Below, piece by piece: positions 1 to 11,146 of a DNA stretch of 64,000 bases. Numbering within the stretch: position 1 is the stretch's first letter; each line of letters opens with the position of its first letter. The stretch is from positions 183,786,925-183,850,924 of the forward strand of contig CM041782.1 in assembly GCA_023374045.1 (NCBI GenBank), written 5' to 3'. The notes beneath the pieces were generated by a model that did not search any database, had not been told where the DNA came from, and was given only the letters and a program-made list of their open reading frames with translations. The DNA comes from Limonium bicolor (Eukaryota; Streptophyta; Magnoliopsida; Caryophyllales; Plumbaginaceae). A program made the position numbers and the translations under genes.

Positions 1-215
1 ACCTTACTCGTACGCGATCCTTACTCTGCACTCGTTACTATACTTGTGTATACTTGCTACTCAATACTCCATACTTACTCATACGTACTCAATACTCAAT
101 ACTTACTCATACATACTCAATACTCGGTAATCATACACTCATATTCACTACTTACTCAGTACTCATTACTTTGCTCATACATACGCACTACTCATTACTC
201 ATTACTTTGGCCTCT
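1..215. repeat. TACTCA/CATACT degenerate simple repeat in LTR of element 1
   Basis: A pyrimidine-rich run with a degenerate 5-7-base period (TACTCATAC, TACTCAATAC and similar). The same block recurs at 9530-9805 in the other LTR. The open reading frames across it, rich in Tyr, Ser and Leu, come from the repeat and not from a gene. Confidence 0.8.
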
Positions 216-1328
216 GGGCGGAGTCATACACAAGACTCGCCACCGGACCTACAATACGAGGGCTATACGCTTAGCTCCTCAAATACTCAAATGTCCGTTT
301 TACCGGACTACTCAAATTCCCAACACTCTTCTCTCAGAGTACATTACAATCTCACGGATTAGCCTAGAAGTATCTCTCTCGATAACCTCCACTAGCTTAG
401 GGAATTACCACCGACTAGTATCCTCAGATTTAAGGGTTTCCCCAACGTATCGAATACTCTCATGTTCGGGGCATACTTACATCAGTCGGGTCCTCTCATA
501 ATGGGTCGACTAATTACTAGGGGTTTGGAGATCCTCATCATTCTTATACTCTCATGGTTCATGTCTTGCACCAAGATTAATTCCTCTATTAGAGGTTACT
601 TATATACTTCCACTACTTTTGTTTGTGGATTATTCAATTCGGTTCTCCTACCGTCATCGGAAGGTTATTACTCCGTACACTCTCTCACATTCTAGTGAGT
701 TTCGGGGTTGCGTTATCGTTTGTTGATTCGTTAGTTTAGTGTTGCTACGGTTCCATTAGTTCACACATGACTCTTACTACGAGCCACTACACAACAAGAC
801 ATCTATGAGTCGTACTACGCACCAAATGAAGCCACACAATCAATCAAGAAGGGTTAGCTCACACAAAAACACCAAGACATACAATGAAAGGCAATAAACC
901 GTTTTCATGCTTTAGTCTTGATTAGCCAGCATACCACACAAATCAACGTAACTCGGTTAGCATACGGGGCATGAGAAAATCATACCTTTCACCGGAGTTA
1001 GCTCCTACCATGTGTTCCCTCGTTCCTTGGTTCACACTTGTTCCACTGATAAGGTTCCAACATTATTTAATGCTATACTCTTAACGATACACAAATAATT
1101 GCTACTCCCGTACTTACCCCGTTATCCCGGTATACTTAATGTCCTCATACTCTCAACCTACTTAATTACTTTTCATACTTGTTCTCCTACCCACATACTT
1201 GCTTCTTTACCAATGGTGTCACATTAATGGCATGTTACTAAGGTCCTTTATTATGTACTTACCCTACATATACATACATACATATGATTAATGTTGCTAA
1301 TTATTTATTTTTTTTTCATAAGCTGGGG

Positions 1329-1525
1329 CCGTCCGACCCACCGTCCGACCCAACCTATGGGTCGGACCATTCCAGTAAGTTTTCCGTCTTCTGAAAATGT
1401 CCCGTCCGACCCAGAACTGTTCCGTCCGACCCATACACCTCTGGGTCGGACCATTCCAGTAGTGTTGGTTCCGTCTGTTCCCGTCCGACCCACCGTCCTC
1501 CCCAGCCTCTGGGTCGGACCGGTCC
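1329..1525. repeat. CCGACC/GGTCGG hairpin array, 3' LTR of element 1
   Basis: Five or more copies of CCGTCCGACCCA alternate with its complement TGGGTCGGAC, so single strands can fold into successive hairpins. The matching array in the other LTR is at 10942-11146. Reading frames through it on both strands are by-products of the repeat. Confidence 0.8.
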
Positions 1526-3781
1526 AGAACCTACCTACAGATTTTGTTTTTCACTTCTTTTCTTACCCATTTCTTCCCATTTCTTCCCAATCTTCCTACA
1601 TGTAACCCCACATGTTTTAACACTAATTAAGCTTCCTAAAATACCTTAATTCATCCCCCAAATCCATTACTAAATTCATCAAACAACTTACACAATTTTC
1701 TTACTTCTTCTACAACACATGTAACAGTTTTTGTTACACCTATGCTACAGATTTTACAATTCAATTCTCCCATCCAATACTTCCTCAACCAATGCCATTC
1801 CTAGTATTCTAAATACCTCTCCTTACCATGCCAATTCATTTCCAAGCCATTACACTTCCTACACCCAAGTTCCAACACTCATTTTACAAAATCCTACACA
1901 CCAATTTCTTCCTAGTTCCACAATGCATTTTGGTACCTCTCTTGCTACAGATTTACATCCTAATACTCTCATACCACAACTACCATTCCATGGTCATTAA
2001 ACACCTTTATTAATCCAATACACACCTTGGTTCTCCCATTCACCAAGTCATTCTTAATACACAATTCCTACTAAAATTTCGCCATAGTTCACCTACTTTC
2101 CTTACATCCTCAAATACACATTCTCTCATCAAATCCAACCTAAAGCTAGCCACACCCAACAAGGGTCCTACCAGCACACAAGGTTCATACAAAATCTTAA
2201 TAGACCAATACTTCTTCAATCACAATACTAATACACCATTACTTCCTGCAATAGCATACTAATACACATACACCATTCATTTGGCTCTAAGGCCTACAAT
2301 TCCACATTTCTGCTCACAAATACTCAAATCTCCACAACTACAATACTAGTACAATAGTTTAGGTTCTTTTATATGTTTACCCATTCCCATTACACTAATG
2401 CATTAAATTAAGCATTAAGAAGGAGCTCTTACCTTGAGCTTTTGATTCCTTCATTTCTTTTCCATTCCTCTCTTCCTCTCTTTCTTGTCCAAATCGGTTT
2501 TGTGGGGGATGGAGTTACCAAACTCCATCCCAACACCCAAATTACATAAGGAGAATATAATTAAACTTCTAACCCCTTATAACACTACTAATTAAATGAA
2601 GGGTTTAAATTACCACAAGTTAGGGTTTTACCTTGGAGTTTCAAGAGAGGTTTTTAAGCCTTGAATACAAAGGAGAGTTCCTCCACCATTGGAAAGTTGA
2701 ACCAAGCTCAAACAAAGAAGAGAACAAGGCATTACAAGAAGGGCAAAAATCGGTTACACAAGGAGGTGGAGAAAGCTTGAGTTTTTCATGAAGATTTTTA
2801 CCTTGTTGGAAAGAGGAGACTCCAAGCTTCACAATGGTGTGCTTTTCTCTTCAAATGGGGAAAACCCATGGAGATGAAGTTGTTCATTTTCGGATTTTGA
2901 AAAGATAGAAATGTAGAGCTTGAAGAGAGGAGTTCAAATATGTATTTTGTTTTACATTTGGAGCTCAAATGGAGCTAGAGCATGAGGAGAAAGAAGAGAA
3001 GCCATGAGAGGTGTTGGAGCTTCTCAAAAATCGCCAGCAAGGGAAGAAGAGAGGAGTGTGCTGCAGAGAGGGGGATTCCATCGTGAGAGAGGGAAGGGAA
3101 TTGGAGAGAGAGTAGAGAAATGAGAGAATAAGGGGAGAGAGGGTGTTATTTACTTTTTGTTACTTTATGTTTTCTTGTCTTCTAGTGTGTGTGTGAGAGA
3201 GTAATATTTAATTGAGTGTGAGAGAGGGTATTAATACCCTATAAAAACCGGCCCACTTATACTGTTAAGCTGGAGCAGTTTTTCGTCTTTTACAGAAAAC
3301 GCTCGTTATTTTACCCGGTTTTGATACTGTCACCAACCGGGTCCGTTTTCCGGAATTTTCTCGTTTCTTTATTTTTATTGGCTATTAAGCTCCCGTTAAT
3401 GCTTAATAACAGTTATTTAATGATTCATAATTTTTACGGGTTCATTTGACCACTTAAAATCATGTTTTCGGGTTTTCTCGGAAGACGTGCGCTAAAGCTC
3501 TATTAGCGTTTTAATACTTTATTTGGATCCGTTTTCTCCGGAATCATTCCCGTATACTAATTAGGCATGAATAAGCCTTAGGAATCCTTACGATACTATG
3601 ACCGAGGTCTCGTACCACCTATGGTTATTTAACGCTTATTTTAGCGTTTTCCGCTTTCTAAGCGTTTTTTCTCATTTCTTTTGGATTTATTTTCTTTACC
3701 AAAAATTACTTAGGCACTATTAGGCCCTTAAATACTATATTAAAATATTCTAATCACCATATTTAAGTTCGGGGTATTTCA

Positions 3782-3796
3782 ATCTACCCCCCTTAA
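3782..3796 (-). other. Polypurine tract of element 1
   Basis: The minus strand reads AAGGGGGGTAGAT directly before the LTR start TGAAATACCCC. The same arrangement, AAGGGGGTAGAT then TGAAATACCCC, is found on the plus strand at 19868-19890. This is the expected plus-strand primer site for reverse transcription of an LTR retrotransposon and it sets element 1 on the minus strand. Confidence 0.85.
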
Positions 3797-6700
3797 AGAA
3801 CTTTGCCCTCAAAGTTGGTGAATCTAAGACTGTTACTCGTACATATACTCTATGCTAAGGTTATGACCTCTACATATGACTTGTCAAACTCCAAATGTCT
3901 GACATGATGCATACTACGCATCCAAACATGTCACTGCATAGCAATCAAAAATATCCGTTTTACTTCTCTCCAAGGGGGTCCATCCGCAGACAATTAGGTA
4001 CCATCCTCCCCCAATGGCGAGTGATCCCTCAGGTACCGGTCACGTTTGAACACTTACGCTTTCTGGTTCACGACCGTCATGACTTGAGCACTTACACTTT
4101 CTGGCTCCACGGTCCTTTGGTTCTGATCAAATTCATTTGCACATATAGAGATCCTCAGGCACTTACTCATACTTACTTACTCATACTTACTCGGGACTAC
4201 GCTGCCCCAGTGCCCTTGGAAAAATACAAAACACACACTGTTACCGTACAACCGGTGTAGTGGTTTCAAAACTAATCAACACTCCCCCGACTCACAACTA
4301 GCTTCTCCTCCTATGGTTTCGACCGGATACCCGTGCCTAGGCATGGAAGATCCACTAGCGCCCGTGGGAGCGGTTTCAAAACCGATCCTCATTCTCAAGT
4401 TTGAAGAAAACATTGTAGTTTTGGAAATTCATTTTGAAAACTTGCATACATCTCCCAAATACCATTTATGATGATTATACCTATTACTAGTGTTATTTCT
4501 GTGACCACTTAAGGGGAGCTTCCAGAGTCCTTCAACCTCAATGTGATCAGCATTGGTGTTGAATTATCCTTCCACCCCAATTTGTGTTCGGCTTCCCTTG
4601 ATCGCTAGCAAATCAAGTTCCACTTCCTACCTCAATACAAACAGACAGCTCGTCAAACATTATTTCGTTTTCTATCTTTTTAATCTTGCTACTCATAATC
4701 ATACACATACATTTTCCAATTTATATAATTCACTTACTTACTTACTAATCATCTCATCAATTACTACTACATCTTCTCCTACTGCTATGCTTAAGAGTTT
4801 CATGGGTATAATATCCCATTAATTTACTATACTCCAATTTATACTCATAAAATACATCGGTTTATACCGATTTATACTCATTACATACATCGGTTCCATA
4901 CCGATTTATACTCCCAAGTCTCCCATACATACTCATTCCTCATACTATTACCAATCGGGGTCCTCATTCCCCTGGAGTTTCTCTACTCCTTTCTTATTCT
5001 TATTTCTCAAATAACTACAATTACACGATGAGTGAATACAAATGTTTATGTAACATAAGTATCAACCATCAAAACGAATTCTTTTGCACTATGCGCATTG
5101 TAGTTTACGCACCTATCACGTAAAACATACATTTCGCGGTTTCGCTCTACCCCCCTTAAAAGGGATTACGCCCACATAATCTACCATGTGTCAACATTGG
5201 ACATTGGTCGAAGGTATTCAGCCGTCATGGAGTGGTTCAGCTTCCATGCGGTCTATTATACAATGTTCCTTGATCAATGGGTCTTAACCGTATTACCGGT
5301 TAGTCCTTGCATCAAGAATTTTCATCGGAGTTATTCAACTCTTAACCGGGTTCGGATCTAGCTTACATGGCTTTCACTTAGAATTCAAGGCCCACTAGCT
5401 TCTACTGCGCGACCCTGATAACTTGGGTTATTCGCCCTTCTTGTTATCTTAAACGTGTTACGCATCACCTTTTTATCCCTCTTATTGTGGAAATAAGGTT
5501 TATTGACCAAGTGTGGTGTTCTCTTACCGTGCTCGAACTCGATGAGTTTTAGATTTGTAACCAGCTCTCTGGCAATCTATATACATACTGTTGTGTTTGG
5601 TAGTGATCATTCACTTGGCTCCTCCGACTTATTGTCGGCTGAGGTTAAGTCACTACTTAGTTGTAGTGCTTCCTCTATTGTTAGTAGCTTCTGAATTATA
5701 CCAGTTTCTCTGGTTCATTACAAGTGTTCTTTACTTGTATGACCTTGCATTTCCAATGCGTCGGTCCTTGTGACTTTCTTAAGTCTCCTTTCACTTTTAT
5801 TCCAATGGAATTCACATCTTGTGATTGTTGGTGTGTTTCACCCTCTTCGTGCTTCTTTGGCCTTAGGCCGCACGGTTTGTTTCTAAGCTTTTGCTTGACT
5901 GGCTTATGCCATGTTTACTGGTGAAAGGAATAATTTACCACAATTTACATTTCCTCATATTCCTAGCTATCCCACTCGATCATTAACTGCACAAGTGCAA
6001 TACCAAAACACTCAGTCCTACAGAGTGCAGAGGCGTAAACTCTTGGCAGTAAGTCTCTTATGAGGTCGCAATAGGACTGATCGTTACTCTTTCAGGTGGT
6101 GCTTCATCATTTGGTGCAGACTTCTGGCTTGTTGCCCGGTCTGTCTACCATTTTGTATTAACCACTCCATAGTATTGGGTGATTATTCGCATACGTTGGT
6201 CGCCTGCTGCGCACCATGTTCTTACTGATTCCACAGTATTGGTTTACATGGCATCCACTGTTGCTAGCTTCAGCTCATACATCTCTATCATTTATACAAT
6301 GATTATGTTCCTTCTGAACCGATTACTCCTTGTTTGTCAACAATTGCTGTTGACGCTTATTTTACATTGCTTGACAATATTTGTATGCTCAAGCTTCACT
6401 ACATTAGTAGTTCTAAAGGGATATATTTCCTGGCAGTTACTGATGGTATCCCCTTCTTGGGATCCATGTGTTCACCGCTCTTGCGGTCTCACATCTATGA
6501 GGGGCATCCTCATTCATTGGTTGTTACTCTTTTATCGGTATCATCCTTGACCGTTTTCATATAGTTCGTATTCGTTTTGCAACCGTTGGGTTGTGTGGTA
6601 ACAGTTTCATGGCCTACTAGCCATGTTGCCTAGAGCTCTGCTCATTATAGGCTGTTCCCCAGTGGTTACTTCTCCGTAAGCTATCGCTGAGTTGGAGGTG

Positions 6701-8845
6701 ATACTGGGCTCCATGATAAGATCGTCGCATCACGCTTCCGTTTGTTGGAGACCCTTTTGTATCTTGGTATTGATCGATACCATTTATTAATTTGGGGTAT
6801 CCCCTATCAAGTGGGATCCCGTCGGTGTTCTAACCGGATGTTCGTTCCGATTGTGGTGTTTTTACCACGACATCTCGTTCAACTGTGTTGACTTGATACC
6901 CTTTATGGATTGCTCCTGGGTAGTACCGATTATACGGTAGCATCTGGCTGACATTTATGAGTATGTTCAGTTTGTTATCCCACCTTGCGGTTCTGGATCT
7001 GAGTTATCCATTAAGGGTTATAGTGTCTCCCGTTCTTAGGGTAGATCACTGGTGCTTTTCCTTATGTTATAACGGATTTGATATTCCTTCCGGCGATGAA
7101 TGGTATTTCCGGTACCTTACCACATCACCCTGTGTGTTTGTGGTAGTTGTTCTGGGAATTCTATCCCGTTCATTGAACACTGATGTGTTAATGTTAGGCA
7201 TTTGCCTTACTGTATTTAGACTGGGTATTCCTCCCAGTTATCATGCTTTACTTCGATATCTTCGAGACATATCCAATGTCTTATTCCGTTGTTAGTGCTT
7301 CTTGCATTTTCAAATCTTAATGTTCCTCCTGGAGTGAGTTTCTGACTCCTTAGCTTGTAGCTTATCTGAGTTTCTTTACTCGTTTTGGGTATCCAACTGT
7401 TTGTTTTGAATTACTTATGGTCCGTAGAAACGGAGTTGACTACTTCCCGTGTTTCGTACACTACATGTATACATACGTGGGGTACCTTCTTGGCACGTTA
7501 CCACTTACCTAACTATCTGTCAGGCCCGCAAGCTCCTTCGAGTGCGGTCGTCCCACATCCCGTATTTGGGTACACTCGTAGTGTTCGTCACACGCCTAGG
7601 TGAAGTATTCTATTGTCAACTCCTCTTGTATCACTCTATGATACTCACCGTAATTTCGTCGTTTGGTTTCAAAAATCCAAGGTTTAAAAGAAGGGTTCAT
7701 AGTTTGAAAGAAAAGTTTTGGGTTTTGAAATAACGGTTCGGTGTTAAAAAATTCTTCATGGCGTTGCCATGATTCAGGCCTTGACCAAGTTCAGCTTCTT
7801 GCTGACCGTATACTCTTAATACAATGGTCGGGCCGTTAGGCCTTTCCGTGGTTTTGTTATTTAAATACTTAGGATTGGTGATCCTATATTTGCTCCATTC
7901 GTCATAGCGGTACTTTAGCAAGTATTTGCGGGTTGTTAAAAGTCTTCCAACCGTCTTGTAGTTGCTGCACTTGCCCTGGGCAAGTGCGCGGGTAGGTTGT
8001 TTTTCGGTTAACGTATACCGGTTACGGTATCGTTTTCATCCATCTTTGGTGGTCTTATTAGATCTTCCTTTGATCTTGGTGATCGATCTCCTGAGTCGCT
8101 TCTCAGTATACTTGACATGATTGTCGTCAATTCAGGTGTCTCACACCTTCACTGTGGTTATCGAGGCTTGACTTATCCTTAGGAACCATGTTGTGGTCCT
8201 ATAGGTGTCTGTGTTATGAATTCTTTCATAGTTATCTGAACTATGTTGTTCGGTTATCGCAGCCTCTTGGTGTGTAGGTTTGGTATTAATCCAACCTCGA
8301 CTAATTCCTTAGTCGGTTTGTATACCGTTGTTGGTATTATCAAACATTACAGTCCGTAGACTCTCTTGTCTCGGCTTGTTACTCCATCTTCCTTGCTCCG
8401 TTGCACGGTTGTGCTTCTCTTCTTGCTGGCTACACATGGTTCTCGCGACTGCGAAGCCTGTCGCCCCATGGTGCCATAAATTCCATTATCCTTGTGTTTA
8501 GGATCCTCATTCCTCCGCCATTAAGTGCGGTCCTTGTCATTCAACGGGAACCGTCTTCAGGACTTCCAGTTCTTGGACTCTACCGTATGACAGGTTCTTT
8601 TTCTAATAAGGTTATTTTTGCAACCGCCAGATCGGGTTTTACCCGGGTGTGAGAGGTCTTCCCCTCTCTCTGGCGTTATTCTCCCAGCTTAATACTGTGG
8701 GTCGCGGAGGGCGGGGTATGGTTGTTGTAGGTTTCCGATTCACACGGAAGTTCCTAACTAGCGTACCTCACACGCTAACACTCAACCCTTAGCCCTAAGT
8801 CTCTAATTCCTAACTCGGTATTTTCCTAAACTCGGTATTTCATCC
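3797..8845 (-). pseudogene. Decayed internal (gag-pol) region of element 1
   Basis: About 5.05 kb lie between polypurine tract and primer-binding site, a normal size for a compact Ty3/gypsy gag-pol region. No open reading frame survives on the coding (minus) strand. The only part I can recognise is the integrase C-terminus (5170-5380), which sits at the 3' end of the element as expected. A GGGGGGTAGAG motif near 5148-5160 (minus strand) is followed downstream by noncoding sequence, as also happens after the integrase of element 2 near 19510-19530. I could not recognise reverse transcriptase, RNase H or gag by eye. The plus-strand reading frames in this interval look like chance. Confidence 0.7.
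5170..5380 (-). pseudogene. Integrase C-terminus / chromodomain-like remnant of element 1
   Basis: Reading the minus strand gives a degenerate peptide that aligns with the better preserved integrase tail at 19300-19471. Pieces such as TPMKILDARTNR and TAWKLNHSMTAEY correspond to TPVRILDTKTRY and ATWELEDAMKAKY. Several residues have become stops, including the Trp of LWSNH and both Glu of VEEATW. In Ty3/gypsy chromoviruses this tail follows the integrase core and acts in targeting the preintegration complex. With this many stops the copy cannot be functional. The alignment is by eye over about 60 residues. Confidence 0.7.
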
Positions 8846-8873
8846 ATCAGAGCGATACTTCGCTCTGATACCA
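8846..8873 (-). other. Primer-binding site (tRNA-iMet) within a perfect hairpin
   Basis: Minus strand, next to the LTR end GGGGTGTTACA: a five-base spacer, then TGGTATCAGAGC (8873 to 8862), the classic plant primer-binding site complementary to initiator Met tRNA. The site overlaps an inverted repeat, ATCAGAGCGA at 8846-8855 and TCGCTCTGAT at 8860-8869: a 10-bp perfect stem with a 4-base loop. This confirms a minus-strand element whose 5' LTR is 8879-13311. Confidence 0.88.
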
Positions 8874-9280
8874 CTTTTTGTAACACCCCTACCGCTAATA
8901 CCGTCATTACTGTACAATACTTACCTTCACAGAGGATACTACATACATAACGGTGGGTGTACAATGCCGTTAGTCACCCACGTGACTAACAAGACGAGTT
9001 ACAATACTACATACTATCGGTCTGATGAATATGAACATACCGAGCACTCTACACAATACAATACTTCTCATTGTTTACTTACCCATAATTCGATTACAAC
9101 TTCAATACATTACTATACCGAGTATACTACAATCCTTAAATTACCGATACGGCTTGGACTTCCAATTTCCAAATACATTACAAGTACAATCCCTTTTATA
9201 CAACTACCCATGCTTACATAGCAGTCCCTGTCCTACTCTCTCGAACGGTGGTCAGCTTCGAGTACCTGCACACTAAAAAC

Positions 9281-9352
9281 GGTCCCCCTAGGGGGTCAGC
9301 TTACGCTGCATATGAAATTCGCATATACCGCGTGCTAACCGCGGTACGCCGA
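9281..9352 (-). other. Conserved palindromic block near U5, element 1 LTR
   Basis: Short palindromes follow each other: CCCCCTAGGGGG, then GCATATGAAATTCGCATA, then CCGCGTGCTAACCGCGG. Element 2 has the matching block on the opposite strand at 23220-23290 and the solo LTR a partial version at 14820-14850. In each case it lies just upstream of the predicted acceptor on the coding strand. Function unknown; candidate RNA structure. Confidence 0.6.
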
Positions 9353-9529
9353 CTACTTTAGGTCGGATACACATGGAGTTCATTTTACATGCATACATAC
9401 ATACAATTACTACACAATACATTCAACAATACTTACATACACATGCACGGTTCAATACTTACTAAGGAAGACAAATCGATAGTCAACCGTTCGTACTAGT
9501 TACTTATTCATTACTCTTTCGTTGCGTTA

Positions 9530-9805
9530 CTCGCTACTCTACTCATACTCACTCCTTACTCTTGCATACTCATCGCTCCATGTTCGGTACCTTACTCGTA
9601 CGCGATCCTTACTCTGCACTCGTTACTATACTTGTGTATACTTGCTACTCAATACTCCATACTTACTCATACGTACTCAATACTCAATACTTACTCATAC
9701 ATACTCAATACTCGGTAATCATTACATACTCATACTCACTACTTACTCAGTACTCATTACTTTGCTCATACATACGCAATACTCATTACTCATTACTTTG
9801 GCCTC
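9530..9805. repeat. TACTCA/CATACT degenerate simple repeat, 5' LTR of element 1
   Basis: Same degenerate pyrimidine-rich repeat as at 1-215, slightly longer because the LTR is complete here. No coding signal. Confidence 0.8.
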
Positions 9806-10941
9806 TGGGCGGAGTCATACACAAGACTCGCACCGGACCTACAATACGAGGGCTATACGCTTAGCTCCTCAAAACTCAAATGTCCGTTTTACCGGACTAC
9901 TCAAATTCCCAACACTCTTCTCTCAGAGTACATTACAATCTCACGGATTAGCCTAGAAGTATCTCTCTCGATAACCTCCACTAGCTTAGGGAATTACCAC
10001 CGACTAGTATCCTCAGATTTAAGGGTTTCCCCAACGTATCGAATACTCTCATGTTCGGGGCATACTTACATCAGTCGGGTCCTCTCATAATGGGTCGACT
10101 AATTACTAAGGGGTTTGGAGATCCCTCATCATTCTTTACTACTCTCATGGTTCATGTCTTGCACCAAGATTAATTCCTCTATTAGAGGTTACTTATATAC
10201 TTCCACTACTTTTGTTTGTGGATTATTCAATTCGGTTCTCCTACCGTCATCGGAAGGTTATTACTCCCGTACACTCTCTCACATTCTAGTGAGTTTCGTT
10301 GGGTTGCGTTATCGTTTGTTGATTCATTAGTTTAGTGTGTTGCTACGGTTCCATTAGTTCACAACATGACTCTTACTACGAGCCACTACACAACAAGACT
10401 CATCTATGAGTCGTACTACGCACCAAATGAAGCCACACAATCAATCAAGAAGGGTTAGCTCACACAACATACACCAAGACATACAATGAAAGGCAATAAA
10501 CCGTTTTCATGCTTTAGTCTTGATTAGCCAGCATATAGCACACAAATCAACGTAACTCGGTTAGCATACGGGGCATGAGAAAATCATACCTTTCACACCG
10601 GAGTTAGCTCCTACCATGTGTTCCCTCGTTTTCCTTGGTTCACACTTGTTCCACTGATAAGGTTCCAACATTATTATTAATGCTATAACGATACACAAAT
10701 AATTGCTACTCCCGTACTTACCACTTACCCCTTACCCCGTTATCCCGTATACTTAATGTCCTCATACTCTCAACCTACTTAATTACTTTCATACTTGTTC
10801 TCCTACCCACATACTTGCTTCTTTACCAATGGCGTCACATTAATGGCATGTTACTAAGGTCCTTTATTTGTACTTAACTACATACATACATACATATGAT
10901 TACTATGTTCTACTATTATATTTTTTTTTCATAAGTTGGGG

Positions 10942-11146
10942 CCGTCCGTCCGACCCACCGTCCGACCCAACCTATGGGTCGGACCATTCCAGTAAGTTTT
11001 TCCGTCTTCTGAAAATGTCCCGTCCGACCCAGAACTGTTCCGTCCGACCCATACACCTCTGGTCGGACCATTCCAGTAGTTTTTGGTTCCGTGGTCTGTT
11101 CCCGTCCGACCCACCGTCCTCCCCAGCCTCTGGGTCGGACCGCTCC
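10942..11146. repeat. CCGACC/GGTCGG hairpin array, 5' LTR of element 1
   Basis: Copy of the array at 1329-1525: repeated CCGTCCGACCCA and TGGGTCGGACC motifs separated by variable spacers. It lies inside the predicted LTR intron. Unit order is the same in both LTRs, with small indels. Confidence 0.8.

Larger units (their letters stand above)
1..3781 (-). mobile_element. 3' LTR of minus-strand Ty3/gypsy element 1 (cut by window start)
   Basis: This is a direct repeat of 9589-13311, so it is the second LTR of one element. On the minus strand it starts TGAAATACCCC at 3781, immediately after a polypurine tract, which fixes orientation. About 710 bases of the far end lie outside the window. Differences from the other LTR are mostly 1-3-base indels. 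The main exception is about 73 bases near 2856-2928 that are absent from the right-hand LTR. It contains TACTCA-type simple sequence, a CCGACC/GGTCGG hairpin array and splice-donor-like sites, described separately. No protein-coding content is evident. Confidence 0.88.

Noticed and set aside
5503..7295. Plus-strand frames of 60-123 codons within element 1
   Set aside because: They are antisense to the decayed pol region, lack domains and are rich in Leu, Ser and Phe as expected for antisense of AT-rich coding DNA.
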